DNA of 64,000 nucleotides. It comes from Bradyrhizobium sp. B097. GTDB taxonomy: Bacteria; Pseudomonadota; Alphaproteobacteria; Rhizobiales; Xanthobacteraceae. The DNA is taken from assembly GCF_038957035.1 (NCBI RefSeq), contig NZ_CP152412.1:8924501-8988500 (forward strand), read 5' to 3'. The translations under genes were made by a program, and so were the position numbers. Numbering within the stretch: the stretch's first letter is position 1; each line of letters opens with the position of its first letter. Below the pieces are notes generated by a model. The model was not told the DNA's origin. It worked only from the letters and a program-made list of their open reading frames with translations, and searched no databases. Shown piece after piece: positions 24,753 through 31,306 of the stretch.

Positions 24753-25874
24753 ATGCAATCGATGAACGTGAACCTCAAAAAGACCGGGAAATCGACACCG
24801 CTCTCCGTCGCCACCGACCCGCGATGGGCGCGGGTTCTTGCACGCGACAAGACAGCGGATGGCGCGTTCTGGTACTCGGTTGCAACGACCGGGGTCTACT
24901 GCCGGCCTTCATGTCCCTCGCGCACCGCGAATCCCGGGAATGTTCAGTTGCATGACACTCTGGAGAGCGCCAAGGCGACCGGCTTTCGGCCGTGTCTGCG
25001 CTGCAATCCGGACGGACTATCGATCGAGGCGGGAAATGCCGCACTTGTTGTCAAGGCATGCCGTCTTGTCGAACGGAGGGAAGAAGAGCCTTCGCTCGAA
25101 GAGTTGGCTGACGCGGTCTGCTTGAGTCCCAGCTACTTCCACCGCATGTTCAAAGCGGCGACCGGCCTGACGCCCAAAGGATATGCCGCTGCCTACCGCG
25201 CCAAGAAGGTTCGCGAAAACCTCGTCTCGGGAAACAGTGTCACGGAGGCGATCTATGACGCCGGCTTCAATTCAAGCGGCCGCTTCTACGAAAAATCCAC
25301 CGGCATGCTCGGCATGACGCCATCGCGATACCGTGCAGGCGGCGCGAATGAGGAGATCAAGTTTGCGATCGGCCAGACTTTCCTGGGCGCCATTTTGGTC
25401 GCGTCGAGCACGAAGGGCGTTGCCGCGATCCTCTTGGGCGATGATGCGGAGACGCTGCTCCGCGATCTGCAGGACCGCTTCCCGAGTGCCCGCCTGATTG
25501 GCGCCGACCAGGACTACGAGGCCATCGTCGCGCGCGTTGTCGGCTTCGTGGAAGCGCCGGAACTCGGCCTCGATCTGCCGCTCGATGTTCGCGGCACCGC
25601 CTTCCAACAGCGCGTCTGGCAGGCGCTCCAGGACATTCCCATCGGAGAAACCGTCACTTATGCCGAACTCGCGCAACGCATCGGGTCCTGCAAGTCCGTG
25701 CGCGCGGTCGCGGGCGCTTGCGCCGCAAACAAGCTCGCTGTCGCCATTCCCTGCCACCGCGTGATCCGCACGGATGGTTCGGCCTCAGGTTACGCGTGGG
25801 GCGTCGAGCGAAAGCGCGCTCTGCTCGACCGGGAGGCATCGCAGAAGGTCGAAGTGCCTGACCGACAGCGCTGA
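24753..25874 (+). CDS. ada: Bifunctional Ada: transcriptional activator and O6-methylguanine-DNA methyltransferase
   Basis: This 373-residue protein repairs alkylated DNA and switches on its own regulon. The N-terminal domain takes methyl groups from phosphotriesters using a zinc-bound cysteine cluster: GVYCRPSCPSR and FRPCLRCNP. A central AraC-type helix-turn-helix (LEELADAVCLSPSYFHRMF, VTEAIYDAGFNSSGRFYE) binds DNA. The C-terminal alkyltransferase has the active cysteine in IPCHRVIR and the family GTAFQQRVWQAL helix. ATG 24753 gives the usual N-terminus; ATG 24762 is equally possible. A motif copy (24685-24710) sits right upstream, implying autoregulation, and further copies mark neighbouring genes. 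Confidence 0.93.
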   Translation: MQSMNVNLKKTGKSTPLSVATDPRWARVLARDKTADGAFWYSVATTGVYCRPSCPSRTANPGNVQLHDTLESAKATGFRPCLRCNPDGLSIEAGNAALVVKACRLVERREEEPSLEELADAVCLSPSYFHRMFKAATGLTPKGYAAAYRAKKVRENLVSGNSVTEAIYDAGFNSSGRFYEKSTGMLGMTPSRYRAGGANEEIKFAIGQTFLGAILVASSTKGVAAILLGDDAETLLRDLQDRFPSARLIGADQDYEAIVARVVGFVEAPELGLDLPLDVRGTAFQQRVWQALQDIPIGETVTYAELAQRIGSCKSVRAVAGACAANKLAVAIPCHRVIRTDGSASGYAWGVERKRALLDREASQKVEVPDRQR

Positions 25875-25908
25875 ACTGAAGCAATGATTTTTCCGGGTCT
25901 GTCCGTTC

Positions 25909-25936
25909 AGTTTGAGAATAACAATCGGAGTGTCGG
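25909..25936 (+). promoter_or_regulatory. Degenerate Ada-like operator, site F
   Basis: AGTTTGAGAATAACAATCGG followed by AGTGTCGG aligns without gaps to site C (26376-26402), with roughly 18 of 27 matches, strongest in ATCGGAGT. It lies about 108 bases upstream of the small gene at 26044. Weak on its own; supported by position in the cluster. Confidence 0.35.
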
Positions 25937-26043
25937 GTCGCGCGCCGCCTGCTATTTCGTGATGACAAGTGATTCAGGTCCGGCGGACAAACAGCCGCTG
26001 ATGCTTGGTGCCGGGGCTCCCGGTACAAGGAATGTCCCCGACG

Positions 26044-26289
26044 ATGGATCCTCGCTTCGCACCGAAGAAATGGCTCGATAAGCAAGAGCGTGTCGAGGCG
26101 ACGTTCGATGCGATTGCAGCCCCGATGCAGTCCGATCTCGCCAGGATCAAGGTGATGGCCCATTTCCGCAAACTCGTCGCAAACGGGTTTGCCGAATGGC
26201 GAATGCTGGACAACGGGACCATCCGCCTGCGGCTCGCCACGGGCGAGACGTATCTCCTCGAACAGACCACGATCACGCGCATCGCGTGA
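26044..26289 (+). CDS. Small conserved-looking hypothetical protein
   Basis: This 81-residue, soluble protein is not recognised. It begins MDPRFAPKKWLDKQERVEAT, has a mixed charged helix (AAPMQSDLARIKVMAHFRKL) and ends with a beta-rich part (GTIRLRLATGETYLLEQT). An in-frame ATG at 26032 adds 4 residues. It lies between ada and the second alkyltransferase gene, downstream of a degenerate motif copy, and is followed by a strong terminator, so it is an independent unit. Codon usage resembles its neighbours. A DNA-damage role is inferred from context only. Confidence 0.6.
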   Translation: MDPRFAPKKWLDKQERVEATFDAIAAPMQSDLARIKVMAHFRKLVANGFAEWRMLDNGTIRLRLATGETYLLEQTTITRIA

Positions 26290-26317
26290 TCGGCAATACG
26301 AGTCCCTGATCTTCTTC

Positions 26318-26347
26318 AGCCAGGCGCCAATGCGCTTGGCTTTTTTT
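26318..26347 (+). terminator. Strong rho-independent terminator
   Basis: A 10-bp stem, AGCCAGGCGC paired with GCGCTTGGCT (one G-T wobble), has a CAAT loop and runs straight into T7. It ends the unit carrying the small gene at 26044. Confidence 0.88.
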
Positions 26348-26375
26348 GCTTCGTCAGCGGCTCGAAACCTTTCTC

Positions 26376-26402
26376 GATTTGAAAGCAAGCATCGGAGTTT
26401 GG
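26376..26402 (+). promoter_or_regulatory. Ada-box-like operator, site C
   Basis: GATTTGAAAGCAAGCATCGG followed by AGTTTGG is the second full copy of the motif, identical to the ada copy over GATTTGAAAGCAAG. It ends about 55 bases before the start of the second alkyltransferase gene. Confidence 0.7.
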
Positions 26403-26456
26403 CGTTGCGCTCTTTCACATACGTTCGGTCATCAAGACAGATGAAGGAGACGACCC

Positions 26457-27017
26457 ATGAATCTCATGACACACGCTGGGCCCTCGGTCGACCTGGCCAC
26501 CACCACCGCCGACGTTCTTTTCTATGCGACTGGCAGCTGCGCGTTCGGCACGGTTCTGATCGCACGCAGCGTCAAGGGGGTTTGTGCCATCCTGCTCGGT
26601 GATGATACACGCGCACTGGAAGATGATCTGGCGAGACGCTTCCCGCACTCCACGCTCGTTCCGAACCAGGTGATGGTTCGCGACGACCTCGCGAAGGTAG
26701 CACGCTACGCCGACAAGCCCTCCGAGGGACTCGATCTCACGCTGGACATGCGCGGCACGCCGATCCAGCGCCGCGTGTGGAACGCGCTTCGTTCGATCCC
26801 GCTCGGCAAGACCCGGAGCTACATGCAGGTGGCTCGCCTGATCAACGCCGCCTATCCCCAGGTCACCGCGCGCATCGTCGCGAACGCCTGCGCTGCCAAC
26901 CCGCTCGCGCTCGTGATTCCCTGTCATCGCGTCATTCGCACCGACGGCGAACTCGCCGGCTATTGCTGGGGCCTCAAGCGCAAGCGCGAGCTGCTCGACA
27001 AGGAAGCCAGCGCATGA
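26457..27017 (+). CDS. ogt: Methylated-DNA-protein-cysteine S-methyltransferase (Ogt-like)
   Basis: This 186-residue suicide repair protein transfers the alkyl group of O6-alkylguanine to its own cysteine in IPCHRVIR. RGTPIQRRVWNALRSIPLGK is the DNA-binding helix region and ARIVANACAANPLALV leads into the active site. It resembles the C-terminal domain of the neighbouring Ada (both share FGTVLIARS/KGV-type and PCHRVIRTDG stretches), so the two probably arose by duplication. GAAGGAG lies 9 bases before ATG 26457. A motif copy just upstream suggests Ada control. The next gene starts 57 bases after its stop with its own good ribosome site. Confidence 0.9.
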   Translation: MNLMTHAGPSVDLATTTADVLFYATGSCAFGTVLIARSVKGVCAILLGDDTRALEDDLARRFPHSTLVPNQVMVRDDLAKVARYADKPSEGLDLTLDMRGTPIQRRVWNALRSIPLGKTRSYMQVARLINAAYPQVTARIVANACAANPLALVIPCHRVIRTDGELAGYCWGLKRKRELLDKEASA

Positions 27018-27074
27018 ACCTGCAGCGCAGCCCATGGCGTTGGCGGATGGCCCCTCGCGACCAAGGAGGACGTC

Positions 27075-27566
27075 ATGAAACTGGCCGTGATGACGGATGA
27101 GACAATCGGGCTCGTCGTAATCCTTCCCAACGGCCCCCAAATCGTCGACATCGCCAGGAGCGCAGGTGTCTTTGCTCCGCACGATCCGCTGTCGAGCGGC
27201 CTCTTGAACGGCGCCTTCAAGGATGGCGTCGACTGGCCGTCGATCCTCAAGCACTGGGCGCGCTTGCAATGGCCCCTCCAGCGGCTTGCTCACATCGCGG
27301 TAACCTGCCCGGACCACCCGGGCCTGGTCGTCCAATCGCTTGCCGATCAGAATTTGAGAAACGGGTCCGGCATTCCGATCGTCGCCATCGACATCACGGA
27401 TGTGCAGCCGTTCGACGAGCGGGATCCGACTGGCTGGCGGGCCATGAAACGGCAGTTCGTGACACCGCCGCTGGAAGCGATTGAAGCGGACTCGACTGCC
27501 ACATCAGAGACCGCTCAAGTCATCGGCTTCGTGCGTCCCAACAAGGACGAATCCTGGAAGCGGTGA
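27075..27566 (+). CDS. Hypothetical protein, possibly fumarylacetoacetate-hydrolase N-domain-like
   Basis: The product has 163 residues and no assigned function. Its start, MKLAVMTDETIGLVVILPNG followed by QIVDIARSAG, resembles the N-terminal domain that precedes FAH-family hydrolases, but no catalytic FAH domain follows, so any enzymatic role is doubtful. AAGGAGG lies 8 bases before the ATG. It is in line with the ogt-like gene and likely co-transcribed with it, making it a candidate member of the alkylation response. The C-terminal 40 residues look disordered. Confidence 0.7.
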   Translation: MKLAVMTDETIGLVVILPNGPQIVDIARSAGVFAPHDPLSSGLLNGAFKDGVDWPSILKHWARLQWPLQRLAHIAVTCPDHPGLVVQSLADQNLRNGSGIPIVAIDITDVQPFDERDPTGWRAMKRQFVTPPLEAIEADSTATSETAQVIGFVRPNKDESWKR

Positions 27567-27580
27567 CGCATCGCCTTCCG

Positions 27581-27610
27581 CGCCCGAAAGCAAGGACCGG
27601 TGCGGTCTGG
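27581..27610 (+). promoter_or_regulatory. Ada-box-like sequence, site D (no gene downstream)
   Basis: CGCCCGAAAGCAAGGACCGG followed by TGCGGTCTGG carries the core GAAAGCAAGGACCGG but lacks the GAT A-box. No plus-strand gene follows; it sits between two convergent genes, so it may be a relic or a decoy. Confidence 0.4.
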
Positions 27611-27622
27611 TCTGATCGAAGC

Positions 27623-27862
27623 TCAGTTCCTCGTGTTCGCGCCACACCGGCTCTTGCACGCGGCGGCCTCGGCAGTGCATTGGGCGACGCAGGCACCGGA
27701 CAGGCCGCAACTCGTCGCGCAGGTATAGTTGGTTGAGTTGCAGGTTGCGACGCATTCCGTTGGCACATCTCTTTGCGCCATTTGACGTCTTTCGAGCAAG
27801 GAAGCGGCGTTGCTCGAAACGGTCCCCGACAGCAACAGCACCAGCGCCAGCGTATTCCTCAT
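27623..27862 (-). CDS. Small secreted protein with four CX3C motifs
   Basis: This 79-residue protein has a clear signal peptide (MRNTLALVLLLSGTVSSNAA). The mature part contains eight cysteines in four CX3C pairs (C37/C41, C48/C52, C58/C62, C69/C73) separated by 6, 5 and 6 residues, which should form a compact disulfide-linked or metal-binding helical hairpin in the periplasm. The regular spacing resembles CHCH-like proteins but no family is assigned. GGGAG lies 8 bases before ATG 27862. A motif copy on the same strand lies about 55 bases upstream. The longer frame (to 28366) runs antisense through the cyclase gene and is ignored. Confidence 0.75.
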   Translation of the reverse strand: MRNTLALVLLLSGTVSSNAASLLERRQMAQRDVPTECVATCNSTNYTCATSCGLSGACVAQCTAEAAACKSRCGANTRN

Positions 27863-27916
27863 GTGAAATGCTCCCAGACACGATGCAGTCGCATCATCGG
27901 TCGCCGGATTTGCTTT

Positions 27917-27943
27917 CGCACTCCGGTTCTTGCTTCCAAATCT
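27917..27943 (-). promoter_or_regulatory. Ada-box-like operator, site E (minus strand)
   Basis: Read on the minus strand it begins GATTTGGAAGCAAGAACCGG and continues AGTGCG, a full copy of the motif including GAT-N6-GCAA. It faces the small cysteine-rich gene, about 55 bases before its start, the same distance and orientation as at the ogt-like gene. Confidence 0.65.
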
Positions 27944-28008
27944 GAACGCATCGCTGTGGGGTAGGCATCCCAAAGCGCCGCCTCCCGCTTGCAGCAGAGG
28001 CGAACACT

Positions 28009-29073
28009 CTACGCTACTGCTCCGATCCCGACGACGTCGATGCCGTCGACGCGGCCGCGGATCGGAAGCGTTCCGAGATCGCTCACCGGAAACGGCGGCG
28101 GCACAGCGAAACGCGCCATCGCCGCGCGCGAGGCGAGAAAGCCGCCGTCGACCTTGCGGCTCAACTCCTCCAGCCGCGCCGCGATGTTCATGACGTCGCC
28201 ATTGAACACGATCGCGCGCTTGACGTCGCCGATCTCGCCGACGATCACGGGGCCGAAATGCAGGCTGCCGCGGATCTGCGGCACCGCGCCGAATTCGCGC
28301 TCGAACTGCGGCGCCGCCTTCCGCAGCGCGCGGCGCATCGCCACGAAACAGCGCAGCGGCCGGCAATCGACCGCGCCGTTATGTTCGGGCCAGGTCACGA
28401 TGACCTCGTCGCCGATATAGTTGAGCACCTCGCCGCGATAGTCGACCACGGACTGCGTCAGCAGGCGGAAGGTGCGGTCGAGAAAACGATGGATACCGAT
28501 GCCGCCGAGTCGCTCGGCAAGCCCGGTCGACCCCGCGATATCGACGAACAGCACGAAGCGGTTCTCCTCGACCGGGGAGTGATAGCGCCCGGTGACGAAG
28601 TTCATGAAGGCGCGCGGGCCGATCAGATTGGCGATACTGAAGCCGAGATTCACCAGCACCGAGATTCCCGCGGAATAGGCGAAGCTCCACCAGAAATCCT
28701 CGAACGAAGCCTGCAGTGGAGCGCCCGCGACACGCTCGCCCGCCTGCAGCAGCTGGATGCCGATGATAATGGCGGCGTAGATGGCGCTGCGTGCGATCAG
28801 ATTGGTGAGAAAGGACAGTCGGTTGAGCCAATCCCAATCCTCAAGGACGAACAGTTCGATGGCCCCGATGATGGCGGCAAGCAGGAAGCCGTAGGTGGCG
28901 CCGGCGATCAGCGACGTGGCTCCGCCCCCGCCGCGGCTCAGCCCGACCGCGAGGCCGGACAGGATTCCGACGACGACCACGGCAGCAAGACGTTGCAGCT
29001 TCCGCTCGAGCTTCGCGCTGATGCGAGGCAGTGACTGCGGAGCGCCTTTCGTCGGTTTGGTCAGTGCGGACAT
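28009..29073 (-). CDS. Membrane class III adenylate/guanylate cyclase
   Basis: The product has 354 residues. The N-terminal half has about four membrane spans (for example AAVVVVGILSGLAVGL, SLIAGATYGFLLAAIIGAI). The C-terminal cyclase domain shows the metal-binding Asp in FVLFVDIAGSTGLAERLG, the second metal/ATP element in LNYIGDEVIVTW, and the transition-state Asn/Arg region GDVMNIAARLEEL. The substrate-determining residues suggest a nucleotide cyclase (probably cAMP). The membrane part could sense an envelope signal. It is one of the signalling genes in the 28-33 kb block. Confidence 0.87.
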   Translation of the reverse strand: MSALTKPTKGAPQSLPRISAKLERKLQRLAAVVVVGILSGLAVGLSRGGGGATSLIAGATYGFLLAAIIGAIELFVLEDWDWLNRLSFLTNLIARSAIYAAIIIGIQLLQAGERVAGAPLQASFEDFWWSFAYSAGISVLVNLGFSIANLIGPRAFMNFVTGRYHSPVEENRFVLFVDIAGSTGLAERLGGIGIHRFLDRTFRLLTQSVVDYRGEVLNYIGDEVIVTWPEHNGAVDCRPLRCFVAMRRALRKAAPQFEREFGAVPQIRGSLHFGPVIVGEIGDVKRAIVFNGDVMNIAARLEELSRKVDGGFLASRAAMARFAVPPPFPVSDLGTLPIRGRVDGIDVVGIGAVA

Positions 29074-29115
29074 GGCGACTTTCTCTTCGCGTCATCGCGA
29101 GCTCGAGCGTTCGGC

Positions 29116-29955
29116 CTACGTCCCCTGATCGAACGCCTTGCGCAGCGCGACGTAGCCCGCCTGCTGCTGGCTCCAGTTGCGGCCGCCGGTCATGGCGCCG
29201 TCGACGACGAGGTCATGGCCGTTGATGAAGCTCGATTCGTCACTCGCCAGGAACACCGCGGCATGCGCGATGTCGTCGGGCAGGCCCGCGCGCGGGATCG
29301 GCTGCGCCGCCTTGTAGACCTCGCGCATGACAGCCGGGGTCTGCTCGGCGGCTTCAGTCGACAACCCCAGTGCCTTGCCGAAAATGCCGGTGGCGATCGC
29401 GCCGGGCGAGATCGAGTTGACGCGGATGCCGGACTCGCCGAGCTCCATCGCCACGCATTTGGTGAAATGAATCACCGCGGCCTTCGCGGCGCCGTAGACC
29501 ATCGACGAGGAGAAGCCGGCGAGCCGGCCGGCGATGCTGCCATTGTTGATGATGCTGCCGGAACCCTGTTGGCGCATGATGGGCGCAACATGCTTCATGC
29601 CGAGCATGACGCTGCGCACCAGCGTTGCCATCGCGGCGTCGAACCGCTCGACGTCGAGGCCCTCGATGCCGCCGGTCTGCGCCGGGCCGCCGGCATTGTT
29701 GAACAGGCAATCGATCCGGCCGAACCTCTCCACCGCAAGCGCGATCAGCGCCTGCATCTGCTCCTCGACCGTGACGTCGGTCTGGCGAAAGATGCAGTTG
29801 CCGCCGAGCCGGCGCGCCAGTGCCTCGCCCTCCGGCGCGCGGCGCCCGGCGATCACGATCCTCGCGCCCTCCGCAACAAAGATCTCGGCGGTGCGCAACC
29901 CGATGCCGCTGGTCGCCCCAGTGATCACCGCAACCTTGCCGTCCAGCCGTCCCAT
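29116..29955 (-). CDS. SDR-family oxidoreductase
   Basis: This 279-residue classical SDR shows TGATSGIGLRTA, the NNAG region (FNNAGGPAQ), the catalytic Ser element NNGSIAG, YGAAKAAVIHF (YxxxK) and VNSISPGAIATGIFG. FINGHDLVVDGAMTGG is the usual end of the core, followed by an extra 20-residue helical tail. ATG 29955 is chosen because a GGGGGAT lies 6 bases upstream; the reported longer frame has no similarity. Substrate unknown. Confidence 0.88.
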   Translation of the reverse strand: MGRLDGKVAVITGATSGIGLRTAEIFVAEGARIVIAGRRAPEGEALARRLGGNCIFRQTDVTVEEQMQALIALAVERFGRIDCLFNNAGGPAQTGGIEGLDVERFDAAMATLVRSVMLGMKHVAPIMRQQGSGSIINNGSIAGRLAGFSSSMVYGAAKAAVIHFTKCVAMELGESGIRVNSISPGAIATGIFGKALGLSTEAAEQTPAVMREVYKAAQPIPRAGLPDDIAHAAVFLASDESSFINGHDLVVDGAMTGGRNWSQQQAGYVALRKAFDQGT

Positions 29956-30130
29956 GCCGATCCCCCCGACGTTCAATGTTGCGGATATTCCCCAGCCGCT
30001 CCTGACAACGCAAGCGCAGGTGCGGTTAACGGCCGGCGAGGTCCGCCTGTGGCCAGAAGGCCACAACTGCGGTTTTTCGGTCGCAGCGGCCTTATTTTGG
30101 GGCGCCTGTTCACGTGAACTGGAGCGACCG

Positions 30131-31093
30131 ATGGTGAAGTGGATCGACGATTTCAGGGCGAGTTGGCGGGGCGATGCGCAGCCATCGTTGCTGCTTGCGG
30201 TCGGCTTCGCCGTGTTCTGTCTCGTTTTGGCCACGGCCGCGCGCTTCGGGCTCGCCCAGATCAGGCCGGACGTGTTCTTCACGCCCTATTTCCCGGCGGT
30301 ATTCTTCGCGACCGCACTTGGCGGCTTCCGGATCGGGATCGCCACCGCGCTGGCCAGCGGCCTGCTCGGCGTCCTGCTCAATTTCAGCGGCGCGCACGCC
30401 GATCCGGCGCGCTTTGCGCTGCTGATGATCTTCTGGGTGGTGTGCGGCATCGCGATCTGGGGGGTGGAGCACTACCGTTCCCTGGTCGCGCAGCAGCGCG
30501 AGGTTTCCAAGCGGCTGATCGAGGAGGAGCAGTACCGCAAGATCGTGGTCGACGAATTGCAGCACCGGCTGAAGAACAAATCCTCGACCATTCATGCCGT
30601 GCTGCATCAGGCGCTGCAGGACCGGCCCGATGTCTGGCAGCGCATCGACCATCGCATCCGCGCGCTCGCGGCGACCGACGATCTGATCGCGCGGGTCGAC
30701 GGCTATGGCTGCGATATCAAGGATTTGCTGCGCTCGGAGCTCGGCCCCTACGGTCATGTGCGGTTCAATCTCAATGGCGAGCAATTGTTCCTGCCTGCCA
30801 AGCTCGCCGTCTCGCTGGCGCTGATCTTCCACGAGCTCGCAACCAACGCCGGAAAATACGGCGCGTTCTCCTCGCCGCGCGGATTTCTGCAGGTGTCATG
30901 GACGGTGGACGATGGGCGTCTCAACGTGATCTGGGACGAAACCGAGGGACCGGTGGTCGAGGTCATCGGCGAAGCCGGCTTCGGCACCAAGCTGTTGAAG
31001 TCGGCGCTGCGGCCGTTCGACGGCAAGACCGAGATCAGTTACCTGAAGACCGGTGTTCACTGCATCATGCAGTGCAATCTGCCCAACTGTTGA
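30131..31093 (+). CDS. HWE/HisKA_2-type sensor histidine kinase with DUF4118-like membrane part
   Basis: The product has 320 residues. The N-terminal part has about four membrane spans ending GIAIWGVEHY (DUF4118-like). The catalytic part has the phospho-accepting His in VVDELQHRLKNKSSTIHAV, the HisKA_2/HWE pattern, and the ATP-binding N-box in FHELATNAGKYGAF with a G box in GFGTKLL. Such kinases usually signal to general stress (PhyR) or to single-domain regulators. GGAGCGACC precedes the ATG. The GGDEF-EAL gene begins about 213 bases downstream on the same strand. Confidence 0.87.
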   Translation: MVKWIDDFRASWRGDAQPSLLLAVGFAVFCLVLATAARFGLAQIRPDVFFTPYFPAVFFATALGGFRIGIATALASGLLGVLLNFSGAHADPARFALLMIFWVVCGIAIWGVEHYRSLVAQQREVSKRLIEEEQYRKIVVDELQHRLKNKSSTIHAVLHQALQDRPDVWQRIDHRIRALAATDDLIARVDGYGCDIKDLLRSELGPYGHVRFNLNGEQLFLPAKLAVSLALIFHELATNAGKYGAFSSPRGFLQVSWTVDDGRLNVIWDETEGPVVEVIGEAGFGTKLLKSALRPFDGKTEISYLKTGVHCIMQCNLPNC

Positions 31094-31306
31094 TAAGTCT
31101 GCTTTTCGGTACACGCGCTTTATTTGCGCGTGCCGATGCAACCGCGCGCGCCGCAATCGCTTTCACCGGCGGCCGATGCCGATATTGATACTCTGTTAAT
31201 GACGATTGCCGCGACGGCTTGCGAAAGCAGCCCGGGTCTCTTTCTGTCACGGCATTTCGCAAGTCCGCTTAACCAAAACTACAACGGACTTTGCCAAGGT
31301 CGGCAC

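Noticed and set aside
28009..28366. Fusion of the Cys-rich gene frame through the cyclase region
   Set aside because: The open frame continues only because of GC bias; the signal peptide and ribosome site mark the start at 27862.
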